This document shows positions 10,487 through 23,500 of a stretch of DNA of 64,000 bases, piece after piece. A program made the translations under genes and the position numbers. Positions within the stretch are counted from its first letter, which is position 1, and each line of letters begins with the position of its first letter. The notes under the pieces were generated by a model, which was not told where the DNA came from, searched no databases, and saw nothing but the letters and a program-made list of their open reading frames with translations. Source of the stretch: Muricea muricata (lineage: Eukaryota; Cnidaria; Anthozoa; Malacalcyonacea; Plexauridae); contig OY979717.1 in NCBI GenBank assembly GCA_963855995.1, forward strand, positions 10,040,001-10,104,000, in the 5' to 3' direction.

Positions 10487-11330
10487 AATGGACTTTCCTC
10501 GCAAGCTCAATTTCATTGTTCACAGAATTTCAAGCTTTCTTAAAAGCAGACTAGTCATGAATATCTTTAGATTGGATTAGCCTTGACTTTTAAAATATCT
10601 CTTTAATGCATATGCCTTTTCAACTCAGGCGTGGTCCAGGTGACTTAGAAAGTCTTACCCGCCTTGTTTGAGAACGAGCATGCATTTCTACTACATTATT
10701 AAAGGTTGTTTTCCACACACGCCACATATCGTTCGGATTATTATACGCCCTTATGACGTCCCAATTCTGTGAAAATGTATCACTTCGAAAACTTTCCAAG
10801 TTAAAATTCTTAAACTTTTGATAATTTACTGTGGAGTGGCCCTCGTTGTGTAGTTAAAACCTTATGGAATGCATATAGCTACTAAGCTGTAATCGCTATT
10901 ACCAACAGTAAAAACACCGGAGCAAACGATTTTATCTGGTGTATTGGTGAATATGCTATCAATCATACTTCGAGTCGATTCACTTACAGTTGATGTAAAG
11001 CATAGGGCTCAGTGATACCTATTAATCATCGTGAATTGGTTTCTAAATCAGGCGACCCAAGATCACAGTTTAGTTTACCCATTAAATAGTACTCGACATT
11101 TTCGGCATTAAGCATGTCAAAATTTCAAAGTAATTAAATTTATCAACACTCGAATTTGGTGGTCTGTGCCATGTCGCAACGAGAAATGGCTATGAAGTAG
11201 GTTTTTGAATTTGAATACATAGATTTTCTTAATCATTAATAGACATATATCTTTGCGCTGTATGCAGTATGAATTACCTCCATACGTTTTTCCATCAGTA
11301 CTTTTAAATGCTCTGTTACGACGTATAATA
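10487..11330 (-). mobile_element. APE-type LINE fragment B, inverted right copy
   Basis: On the - strand the frames give RPPNSSVDKFNYFE, LNAENVEYYLMG, LNCDLGSPDL and NPNDMWRVWKTTFNN, the endonuclease domain of the same LINE as 6452-7550. This copy extends about 290 bases further toward the LINE 5' side than the left copy and lacks both MITE insertions. Confidence 0.65.
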
Positions 11331-11341
11331 TCATATCCAGG

Positions 11342-11730
11342 TTTAGTATAATTTCTTTAGTAAATAATGGTTTTCAAGCATTTTGATTGGTTGCCTGACC
11401 AGTAAATATGAGGCATTATATACTAGTTGGCATTTTCTCAAAATGGCCGCCAGTGAGAGTCGTTTTGATGTATTATACTTTTGCCAAAATTAGCAAATGG
11501 AAAAAAATTGCAGTAATATAAACTCAAAGATACAAACAAACTTTGAAGTTAAACTATCTTAAGGTAATAGATCGTTTGCAAATACCTCATTAAATACTTT
11601 TTCACTAATAATTTAAAAATTACAAGTAAACATTAGTCTTTACTTAGGAATTTTCAGAAGTAAACTGTATTCATAAAAGACGACAGTGCGTTTTATACAC
11701 GTAAATTTTACTAAAGAAATTATACTAAAA
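11342..11730. mobile_element. Non-autonomous TIR element
   Basis: TTTAGTATAATTTCTTTAGT at the left and ACTAAAGAAATTATACTAAA at the right form 20-base perfect inverted repeats about 390 bases apart. The interior is non-coding. The 60 bases immediately to the right hold a further hairpin-rich repeat (GGTGAATATTCACC and a TTCGCC/GGCGAA hairpin). Confidence 0.65.
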
Positions 11731-11830
11731 CAATTATTCGCGACTTCGTCTCGGTGAATATTCACCAATAATCATTTCGCCTTCGGCGAATGATTGTTAA
11801 ATATACCCATCATTACCGCCTATTGTAGAA

Positions 11831-13047
11831 ATGAGCCATGTCTCGTAGTTTATTGCTAGAACATCGATTGGGCAATAGTAGCAAGCAAAACTCGCAGCTC
11901 ATCAATACGAATTACTAGGCTTCTTACATAAGTGCCGCGAGCTTAAATTCCCACAAGGTAGGAATAACGGACTGAATAGGATAAAGGCGTAGGGGAAAAG
12001 CCCAAAATAATTCACGCTACATTCCATTACTGTCAGATCCAGTACGCTAGGCAGGTGCGCACTGCGCAGATAGTTTGAAAATATCACTTGTTTTCTATCT
12101 CTTGATTGGTAACATAGGATGTATAGCTTAATTTAAATTTGGCTCTATACGTTTTTTAACTGCTCCATTATGTGAATAATACTATAAGACGACTTAATTT
12201 GTTTATATTAATGATCCATATATTACTCGTGTAGACTAACAGTAAAATTCGCTTAAAAAAACATAGCCCTCGTAGATGGAAAATCGATATTGCTTGTCAT
12301 CTTTCATTCCAATCGGGCTCGAAATGACAGAGCTTCAGGCTTAGCTTTGTTTCTTGAATAATTAAAATTGCCCAAATTTTATAAAGAGAGAATCGGTCAG
12401 ACTAATTATCAAGCAGCCATCTGAGGATTTTCTCATCTGCATCTTCCCAGAGCCTCGCGATTCTTTCGGCAGAAGATCGTGGCTCTGACAGTAGATTGTA
12501 TCCACAGATCCACTGAAGCCCTCGTCACAACTTCTATTCTCTTCTCTTCTATTCAACTTAGTATCCATTCCGAGAAGATATTCCGTACGTAGAATTCGGT
12601 ACAAATTTAATTTCTAACACTGCAGGGCCGGGCAAGGGAATAGAGATCAGCCAGTGTTAACAGTTCCGGTTTTGAATCGGATATAAATGCACGACGCACC
12701 ACTCGAGTAGAAACTTCAGTATAAAAATATTTTTAAGATTACGCTTTATTTACTTAAATTGCAAAAGGGGTTAAGAAAGCTGATTTGCACAACGTGTTTG
12801 AAGAATTGGAAGGAGTCATGATCCTGTAAAAGACAGTAATCTCTATATACACGGAAGTACTGTAATTATTCTATTGATTATAGTCATCCAGATTTGGGCG
12901 TAGTTGTTCAGTATTAAGCAACCAATATTCATCATTCAAATCCAACAAAACACCGGAACAATTGGCTTTTAAACTTCCTCCTATACGTATGCATACTTAA
13001 GTTGAAAAAAAGAAGGTCGAAAAATTCGCTGCAGTAGCACTGTTAGT
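11831..13047. other. Intergenic, nothing recognised
   Basis: No exon-like sequence or RNA gene was supported on either strand. Short open frames lack splice signals or recognisable motifs. Confidence 0.35.
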
Positions 13048-13356
13048 ATAGCCTAGCGGGCAAAATTATGATGGTTGAACCGACGTGAAATAATCTGACG
13101 TTGATTCAACGATTGAAAATGCAAATTGATCAACGTTACATTCTTGAAGTTGAAACAACGTTGAAATTACGTTGTTAATCTCATGAACCGTATTTCAATG
13201 TTTTGGGTCGACGTTGAGAATATACAAGTGAAATCGACGTTAAAAATTTACCATGAATTGACGTTAAGCGTTATATCAATGTTTGTTTGGTTGTATTAGA
13301 AAAATTTTTCAACCATGCATATTGCATTGTTGTAACAACGTCCTGTTGTCCAGTGT
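13048..13356. repeat. Degenerate CAACGTTGA-motif repeat element
   Basis: About ten degenerate copies of ACGTTGA / TCAACGT occur within 300 bases, spaced roughly 20-30 bases. I recall similar interspersed elements in cnidarian and mollusc genomes that start near GCGGGCA and carry arrays of self-complementary CAACGTTG. No coding capacity. Confidence 0.5.
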
Positions 13357-16300
13357 CACGGAATGCTTTGTATTTCCGCACATCGCTCTGTAAAACTTTT
13401 TTTGTATAAACGCTTTCCCCCCTTTTCGTCAAAGAGTAGCAATTCTTTTATTTCAAACAAGCATGCAAACAATGTATTCCGCTTCAATTCAATAATAAAG
13501 CAAACTGAACATTAATTGCGATTTTGCTCGGATTTGCAATTCCATGTTTTTTCGGTCGAGTTAAGTAGATTCTTCTACTTATATTTATATGAATCCTCAT
13601 TCATAACTCATAAATCTCATACTGGGTCCATATTATAAGTGAATTAGTAAATCTAATCAGTGTGATTTAGTAAATTACACTGATTGTATGCTGATTATAA
13701 TTGTTACACAGGCAACGGAACTTGTTTAAAAACCTGCCGGATGGCACGTGTTGCGTTGCGCGGTTTCTTTTGAATACTTAAGTTAGATCTAATTATATAG
13801 AAATGGAAATACATTGTTCGTAATTACCACAATTAGTTACAGTTAGTTAAAGGAATTAGCTTGCTAATTAACTAAAGCATGAAACGTGTACGCTGCATTT
13901 GAGCCACCTTGGATCCAGATGCATCACCCAGCATCAGCTGATCCCAGTATGTATTTTTCATGCGATTGTGCATGCGCAATATTTAGCACTTTAGTCAGTT
14001 GTTCAAATAGTCGAAAAAAGATTTAAAATCCTTGACAATAAATCCTCTTTTATGCAGCTAAAAGTATTTGAAACACAAATGCAGAAAGGTATAGTGTTTT
14101 CTGTACCATTTTTGATTTTTCTGATGAGTGGGAACGACCAATATGGCCGCCGCCTATTGTTATGAGGGGATACCGCTGAGATTTTTGGCTTCACTTTTTG
14201 ATATACAGATGCGCTATCTAGTGTATATGAGATATCTATGGTTCAGGATCAAAATTAGAGCCTGGGGCTTGGTTATTAATTACTGATATTCGCAATCTGA
14301 AAACCGAAGCCATGCAACGAGAAATATACTGCATGACCTGATCATTTACCGCCGACACTTTCTTTTGTGTTTGACATGCTTTCTAATTTAATAAGAAAAA
14401 ATCCAGATGGGAGAGTTACCGAAAAAATTTATAGCAATGTTGAGAATATTACTGGAGCACGTTTTTGAATAGCCTTATCTTACCTAAAGATAACTTCTCG
14501 AGACTCTCACAACCGAAGTGAGGTCATTGGACATTGCAAAACTGCAGCAAAAATTGGGCCGTTTACTGACTACGTTGAATTTATGGCACGGCACGGATAA
14601 AACGGGCATCCGTACCAATTTTATCCATTCTGGGACCGTGTCAATAGGTGGTCCCTGCACGGATAAAAATGGTACGAGTGACTGCTTCATCCGTGCCGTG
14701 TCAAAAATTGAGCGTAGTGTAAACGGGTTTCCTTGTTGATAATTTACTAGTACCTGATGCCTTAATGTTTTCCAGTTCTAGCACGCTAAACACATATATC
14801 AAGGTAATAATATCCTAATAATGTTTTGCCGGTGGCAGAATATACTGCACTTTCATCTTTTCCGCAAGTTTATATAAACCACATGAAAAAGAAACATCGT
14901 GATCGTGATGTGAAGCAAATAAGTGGTCAATATTTTGTCGCAAAGTTCAACATCTTGCCGAACGGATGAAATACGCATCCAACATTCAAGCAGCCATGCA
15001 ATTAAATGCATGAAACTTTGACATTTCACATTTTAATTTTACGTATATAGTTTCAAGTATTTAAAATGTGGAATTACTGGATGAAGTGTGATAATATAAA
15101 GTGAAATAATAGTATAGTGAAACAGTTTAATGATTCCCACCTGCTTTGCTATGTTTTCATCCATCACTTTAAAGCAGCAAATTGAAGGTCGACTTAAAAC
15201 GTAGATCCACAATTTTATGTTTAAAAATGTCCAAAATATCACTTTTTTGGAGTCGAAGGAAGAAGTAAGATCGTTGTCGTAAGTAAAGTTGCATAAATTT
15301 AACTTGTTCTTGAGTAGCGGAGTATGGTGTGAGACTGGGAGAAGTAAATCATTTCTCATGTGTCTAGTATTACCTACGTCAATTGCACTTTCAAGAATGA
15401 ATAATTCGTGCAAGTAAGGCAATGAATATTGCAAAGCACTGTTTGCTAATCTAAAATCCTGAGAATAAACAGATGTTGGTGCATGCATGACCAGTTTATA
15501 TCAGAGCTCAGTAGAGGCTTTTATGATTGTTTTAGTTCGGGCATATGATTGTCAAAGACAGCATCCGATCTGTATCAGTCCGTTTACTGCTGAAATAAAA
15601 AGAAAGATGAAGCAAGGTCAATGACGATGTTGTGATCCACGTAATATTGCTCAGATAGAAGAAAATCACTGACACAAGTTATGATTTATATTGCCTTTAT
15701 AAAGTATCATTACAACTGATTCAAAGATTTTCTGCTGCTAAATGGATGACGCAATGAATGTCTCGCAGTCAGAATGAGAATAGTTAGTTCGTGAGAAAAA
15801 CTATTTTTCTTTCAATTCTCTTCTCGAAGTTGGACAGATACAACTTGTTGACGTGGTTATCCTCTTCGTTGATTACGTCATATCCGGCCTGAGGTATAAG
15901 TAATAAGATCCCTTGAACATTGCCAGATGAGTATCATATTAGCAGGAAAGCTCTTTAATGCCGTAAGCCTAGTGAACATAACTCATGACCTATTTAGTGA
16001 GTCAGTCGTTTGAAGGCCGTCTGTGGAACTACATCTTCACATAGCGTCACGGTGAAATAGCTTGGCAAAAAAGACAGAAATCGGAGCACAAGAACATAAC
16101 AAGAGGGTCGAAGTTTTATCAAGCAGCCACTCGGGATGTTCAATTTGTTCGTCGAGATTCTCAAAACTATCTTTCTCTTGGCTTGTAAGTACCTTACTTG
16201 ACCTTACGTATCTCCGTTTTCTTTCTCTGCACGAAACCAATCATTTAATGCACTAGACATCAGTGATTTGTATGATTGCGCATTCAAAGCGGAGTACTAG

Positions 16301-17255
16301 TATCGACTGTATTTGCTGAGTTGTGCATATATGGCGTATATCGGTATGATCCACAGGGGCCAGATTAGCGCGTTATCTGTCGACAATCATCATCAATGCA
16401 GGAAGGTACTTATTTGTCCGTCTTATCAGTATATCTAGCTTTTAACTAAACTTAGCGAGAATAAGTACAGGCCATGGGTGACTTGAATGAAACATGCTGT
16501 ACGACATACCCACTTTGCTTTAGCACGAATATGATAATGTTTTTACAATATGTGTTGCGCTCACTCGAAATTTTCCTTCACATCGCATATTTACAGTTTC
16601 AAAGTGCACTTGAATGACATCTCTTGCCAACATTACAGGCAGACTACTCAAGATAGATTAGGCTAGAGCGGTAATTTCAAGTCAGACGGCGAATATCCTA
16701 ACCCAGGGGCGCAATGAATGGAATTCATGCTGTCATGTCGTGAAATCAATCAGTAGAAGACAACGGAACTATACTAACAACACTGTTATTCACTTAACTA
16801 GTATACTAAGCTCTAACAATAGGAATATAAAATTTCAACTGGAGTTCTATTATGCCTAATTTCGCTTGTTTCGGTCGACGCGCATACAGTACGTTTTCGT
16901 ATTTGAGCCGGAGAGATTAATGGGCAAAATACTAAACACGTAAACATAATAGCGCGATAAAAACACCAATCCTAAAAACAATATTTATAAAATGAACGTT
17001 TCGCATTTTTATTTGACAGACTTCTGCGGTTAATGAAACATTAATTTCGTTGTTCAATTGAAGAATGAACAAGGCGTCTCGCGTAATTACCGCAACTGTA
17101 TAACTAATTGTACTTCTTTCGCTTCTCTTTATTTCCTTATGAAAGAAACCGATCTCATTGATTTCTTTTGCTTTAAAGGTTAAATAGAGAACCGCTGTCA
17201 TTTGAAAGTATAAAGCAACTATGTACTTAGTGTATATTGTCTGTTTCTGACATAG
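13357..17255. other. Non-coding interval with one inverted repeat
   Basis: The only structured feature I could support is an inverted repeat at about 14553-14733 (CCGTTTAC...GGCACGGCACGGAT against its complement), which looks like a small MITE. A 149-codon open frame on the - strand at 15039-15488 has no recognisable motif or splice support and is not called. Confidence 0.35.
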
Positions 17256-17572
17256 ATAGGTTTCCTTTACAAAACCCTTTGTTACTTTTTGTGCCTGACT
17301 TATTGAATGTTTCCAAACGTTTTGGCCTTCAGTGCTTTCTAGAATTTCATGACCTTTTCGAAGAAAAGATCGACGGGAAATTGTTTATTTATTCATATGG
17401 GGAAAATGGGCGAATTTGTGAGGTTTCATGTTCCGACTCAATGTCAGACTTTACTAGAGTTCTCATAAGTCTGCAGTGGCGTCTTATTGATAGTAAACAA
17501 GGTATTCCATGCGACAGCTGTTCAAAGTTTCAGATCATTGAAGAGTTAAAGAGTGAGTGGCACAAACAGTGA
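17256..17572 (+). CDS. Possible terminal exon of an unidentified gene
   Basis: A good 3' splice site (TGTCTGTTTCTGACATAG) precedes an open frame of about 104 codons ending at a TGA at 17570-17572. The peptide has normal amino-acid use: FVPDLLNVSKRFGLQCF, LFIYSYGENGRICEV, FTRVLISLQWRLIDS and a charged end EELKSEWHKQ. I do not recognise the family. No partner exon was identified, so it may be a true last exon, part of the 5' region of another gene, or a decayed gene copy. Confidence 0.25.
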
Positions 17573-20500
17573 TGTATCTGTGGACTTTACTTCCCTGTGT
17601 ATGTGAATCAGCCCTTTAAATTTCGCACGCTTCATATAAACATTTGTTGTGGCATGCATCATCCCTTGTACAAAGACAGTAAAATTAGTTTGCTTGAATG
17701 TAATATCTACGTAAACAATGCCATTTGCTTACACTGTCATTTCATTTCGATATAGATTACTGTATGCAGCAATGTTTGCTGAAAATATATTAATTGTTTA
17801 AGGAGGTTTTTGCCTGTTTCTGTGCGCTCTTTTGCGTATTTATAATCAAACATTTGGTCACGAACTAATGCAAGTTGTTTGCTTGCGAAGGTCTTAGCAT
17901 ACCACTGTCACTTTTTGACCCAGGTTGCTGTTGACAGCTTTTTCGACACCCAACTAATTAGACGACTTTGGTCGCCAACGAGCTGTGAACTGAGCATCCT
18001 GTGCCCCTTTCTATATACTTATCCCTTAACACCTCTTCGCTGCTGTGCTTCAAGTATTATAGTCTCATCACGACTTTAGACGCACTACCCAACCATTAAT
18101 GCGCTTTCGCGGATGTAAAATAATCATGACGCTGTCACTGCTTGTACGTTTTCTAGAACCCAGAGTTTATGCACCAACAGTGATCAATATGCAAGTGTGT
18201 TCTCCTTATTGTGAAAACTTTCACATTGCACGGAAATACGCCAAAATCAATTATCCAATTTTTATCTATGCGATCATATTCCTAATTAATATTTGCTCTA
18301 TCATCTCTCTGACAAGGAGCCGATGAGTGAAGGGTGACCCGTTCAAGCACGCTCATGCCAGCTAGCCTGCTTTGCCAGAAAGATATAGGATTAGTGTAAA
18401 TATTGCTACATACATGATTTGTTTATCCCCGCAATATTCCCGCAATATTGTGATAAAATTTGTCACAAAAATCGTATTGTATTCTCAAATTGATACCCGT
18501 ACATTGGCACAAACATGATTCCGTGATAGCAGAAGCCTGGAATGAGATTTATATTGTTGATCACTACCAATGTAGAATGTGGTTAACCAGTGTCGGATCA
18601 AGCAATGTTGCGGTAACTTAGGGTAGTGATTTTAATGTATTTCATTTCACAAGCATATAAAATTTCATGCAAGCTAATACCGGCGATTGCACGAACGAAC
18701 GCACAGCCACAGTATAGCCTATAGCCGTACAGGCTTTTTGCCTATTTGTAAGTATACAATGTGTGCTCAACAATAAGTGCTGCGTCCATAGTCATAGAAA
18801 ACACTCCAATTGGCCAGCAGCTCACCATTTGCGCATTGAATTACATGCGACCACTAGAACAAGTATATACCGAAGTCAAGATAAAGTCACATTACACATC
18901 CCTAGATCCTCTTATATAGGAGGCGTACATGTGCGACTTTGTCGAGAAATTTAAGAATAAAGGAGTTTTAATTATGCCATATTCGGCACTACTTAGTGCT
19001 TTGCACGGCATTATTACAGACAGTCAAAACATATATGTAAAAAGTTTAGCGTGTTTTTTTCTATGCCTATGGGAATGCGCGCCTTGTTTTCCCTAAATTG
19101 CTGTATGTAAACAGCGGCGTCTGCGAAAGAGCTAGATTATAACTATTGGTAACGCGGCGCATGAGGATTCTTGCCACATTAGCTTTCTAAAGAACGTTGT
19201 TTATAATACCCGTCTATTATAATCTTATTTATTTGAAGAACTCTGGTGCAAGAGAATTTTGATGTAAAGAGCGTGGCAAATACTCTTCCCCGCGCTTCCC
19301 GGTATTTTATCTTGACTATTTAAGTGCATAACAACTTACTAGTAAGAGTTTTTCAACCAGTTGTTCTTACACATTGTTTGCCCACATTCTTCTAATTTAC
19401 TAAAACGGGTGTTTATATTGAAAACATTTCACAGACATCAACACGCAGCAAATATTAAGATTAGGCTTAGCATATTGAAATTGTTTATTTAGCAGCCTTT
19501 ATTCCTTTAAGCCTTTCATAAGAACCCTTTCAACGAATGCGTCGCACTCTTTATGCTCTTGAGTGTGAGGATACCTGTCACGTGAATGATTAGAAACCTT
19601 TTTCAATTTATAACACAATACTCGAAGTATTATTTATCGACCGCGATTGAACATGTATTAATGTTCATATAACTTTATGTTATCCTTGATTTGCAATAAC
19701 TTCCTTGGGGTAACTTGAGTTAAACCGCACGTATATCATTTCCTCGCCTTTGTTTATCTGGCGCTGCTTTCGTGTGTGATTGTTTCGATCACAAAACATT
19801 GTTATTAATCCAATATCTCGTCATGTTTATCGATATACTGTATTGTTTGCGCTTTACACAAAGAGTGATTTTTAAGAACCATTAGGATTAAAAACCGCCT
19901 GAAATACCAATGTCACGCTTGGCGCCAACTAATTTAGATTATAATTATACAATATGTGGTTTGTATCCTTAAGATATTGGCCTTCTATTTAGTATTGTTC
20001 TAAAATCACGAACTAACTTGCCTTACCATGCAATGTTGCTAAATGCAGGGAAGTTAAAAGCACATAAAATCACAGGTTATACTCAACATTTAGACAATTA
20101 CAAACGGCCCTTTATAGTAGTCACTAACTTTCTGACAAAAACGGTTTCGCTCGAAACTCTTTATTTCATTATTTGTAAGTTTTTAATTTAGCCTCAGTTC
20201 ACACATTTCTTTAGAGCTATATATATGAAGTACATGCAGATAAAGTATACTGTATCTGTATTTCAAGCAAAATGAAAGCCTTTTCTATAGGGGGCAATGC
20301 ACATTACATTGGTTCTCTCTTTGATCAAAACATATTGCGCTAATATTATTGTATTTAAATGTTATAATTCTAATATGAGTACCTTTCATGATAGCGGGTT
20401 ACAGTTAAGGAATAATTGTAGTGGTCTGTGGACATTAATTTCATGAACCACGAACCACGAAAATCAGTTTCCAGCTATAACGAAACATCTTTGGGGCCCG

Positions 20501-23500
20501 TTTAGGGTACGTTTACACACCAAAATTTGTCGGCTGCGATTCAAATATTGGCGAGTAAAAATTAGTGCTCAAGCCATAATTCATTAATTCTGAGCTGGTG
20601 AAGAAATAGAAATTAAATGCACTACAGATGTCCATGGTTTAACATGTTGTATTGTGTAAAATGTCAGGGCATACACAATAACACTGCCATATATGAGATT
20701 GTCATCCTGGCGTATGAGATCGAATGTATGTTATACAGTACACCGACAGTTAACAACAAACTTGGAAACGCACATGATCTTTACATGCAAGTGCTAAATA
20801 GCCATCGTGTAAATGAACCTATAGAAGTCAGCGTGCCACACGGCCACATTCCTCCACGTTGCTCGAGCGCTTCACTATACCTATAGAAGGGCAACAAAAG
20901 ACGCTCCTCGGAAAGTTTTGGCTTCCATACAAAGGCTCTAATTGATTGGCAAGTGCACTAAAAAGAATATTCACCTTTTACCATATCATTATACCACTCA
21001 AACTTTTCCTATCCAAAACCAAAAAAGGCAAGATAATTGCTTTAAATTACAATATCAATTATAATCTACATAATTTCACTTTCTAAACTGACATGTTTTT
21101 GTTGTGTGCATAATGTGCTCCCAATGACAAAGCTTCAGTGATTGGCGATAGCAGATTAATAACAATATCATCTAAGTGAAGACATTTTACGCATGATGAT
21201 CATTTTTGAAAGAACGGATGGTGCAAGCCATTATAAAGCGACGGTTGTCGCTTTAAAGCTAATGTAGCCTTTCACGTGACAAAGTTACTGTAGTTCATCT
21301 CCCCTGTGTTTTAAAGGATTTTCTACGGTTAGGATTTTCTACGGCCAAATCATGTAGGAATTAGGAAGAGGCAATAGGGCAAATTTTTACCATTGAAGAT
21401 AGCAAAAAAGTTCAAGAAATTTTCCGTTGATCAATAAACCAATGTACCCAGTGAGATTATTGGTGACAACTTTTAACAATTCTATTTTCTTGTATTTTCA
21501 AGCGCACAAAAGGACACTAACCATCGTTAACAGTCAGAGTGGATGGTTTCAAAATTCATTAGAATAACAATATAACTTATTATCTACATTTGCCAACCTT
21601 TATTCAAAAATATGGTTCTTTATAGTCACGTGTGTATTGTGTTTTTACCAAATCAACCAATAGCAATTCTTGAATTACCCTGAAATGTTGTTATTGATTA
21701 GTTATCATACGCAGGTGACGACGAAGAACCTGATTTCTGCATAAACCAGAACAAAAATATAGATAATGACTTATAAAATATTGTATTTCTCATTAGCTAG
21801 CTCTATTAACTATATGCACTAACGCAAACAATCCCAATAATTTTTTGGATACAGTTGGGTACCACGTATACAGCATTTAGTCAAATAGGTATACTTCATG
21901 TTACTTCTTGTAGAAATCGTCTGATTTAGCGTAATATTATCTTTATCGTTCTAAACGATGTTATAAATAGTTTCCTCGGAATATACTTTGATATCCTGAA
22001 TAGCCAGCGTTAAACATAACTATAGCTTGAGTACACCACACCTTCTAACGGGCGTGCTCTGGTAAAACACTTGAAAGTTCAATCAATGCATATAATGACC
22101 CAAACTTGACGGTCAGATGAAAAGGGAGTGAGTGCAGTAGATATGTGTGTACCGACAACACGGCACCAGCGTTTCTAACGTACAAATATTTGAGCAATTG
22201 TTAACTAATCAAGTTCTGTTTGTAATTTCCTCACTATACTGCCCGTTAAGTGATCAAATATTAGATTTTGAAGTTAATGTTCCTGTCTATATGTATCCTT
22301 GAATAAACAGGATGTCTACATTATGTAAATTGAAACAGTATATTGAAGTTAAGTTTGTTTTTTGTACCTCCCCATATCGTGTTAAAAGCAAGAATTTTTT
22401 ATATTCATATCCTGTTTCATCTATGTATTTAAAACCCATTCGGGTACAGCAACCAAGCGGGTTCTTTCTGATAAGGATACCATGTTGGTGTATGTTTTTA
22501 GCAGTTCAGGGTCTTTTACCCTTCTGTTGCCTGCGAAGGCTGCCATTTTGGTCAGGATTTTTTATACTCATATCCTATTTCACAAATATATTCAGAACAT
22601 GTTCAAGTGGAGCAATCAAGCAGCTTCTTCCTGATAAACTTAGATGTTGCGTTATTGCTGCGATTTCGTAAGGTCAAGTTGTATGAAGAGTTTTTGTCCA
22701 CAAAAATTTCAGCCCGAAGAAACCTTTTTCTTTTTGCCTCATTAGCTGTCGTCCGGGAAAAGCGATGTACCCAAATAGTGACTGGTGGAAATCCACCTTT
22801 GTTACAAAGTCAGATGAAAATAGATACAATCAGAACATTCATAACTTATCTCGTTCACATGTATCATAGCATCAGAAACGGAAAATCGCACTAAGAGTAA
22901 CAATGATATTATAATGATAAGAGTCTTGAATTCTTGCTCAGTGCAATTAAATTGAAATTTGTTGTGTGCAATCAGTATCTTAGTATCTGATTTCACGAAA
23001 TTATTCACAAAACTAATCTTGAAGCCAGATAAATGGAAACCACCCAAGGTGATAGTAAGAGGTACATAAATTCCTCAATTTCAGTAGCATAGATTGTATT
23101 TGACAAAATTAATCAAAACATATCGTGTGATGCGCCCCATTAGACGCCTTCCTGTTAAAATCATAAAGTCTTAAATTATAAATTACTTTCCCGTTAGGCG
23201 TTCCTCCTTTGATGACATTTATATGTATTTTTAATTACATACTCTAGTCAAGGGTTTTTATATAAGTCTGATTATTGATTATGGGCAGGGTTAGTGATGA
23301 ATAAATTCTATTTTGTTTGATGGGTTGGGTAAAATAACTTTGACTATATTTTAACAGTTGTATAAAAATCTCTCTTGTCAAACAGCAGACAGAGGGTAAA
23401 ACAGGGAAGATCGAGACAGCAAATTGTATCGGGTTAATTAGAATACATTGCAGTATACGTTAGAACATTGGGTAAAATTGTAGTTTGTTATATTCATATA

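Noticed and set aside
12362..12604. 80-codon frame on the - strand
   Set aside because: No homology recognised and no flanking gene structure.
15039..15488. 149-codon frame on the - strand
   Set aside because: No recognisable motif, no splice context, and composition typical of chance frames in AT-rich DNA.
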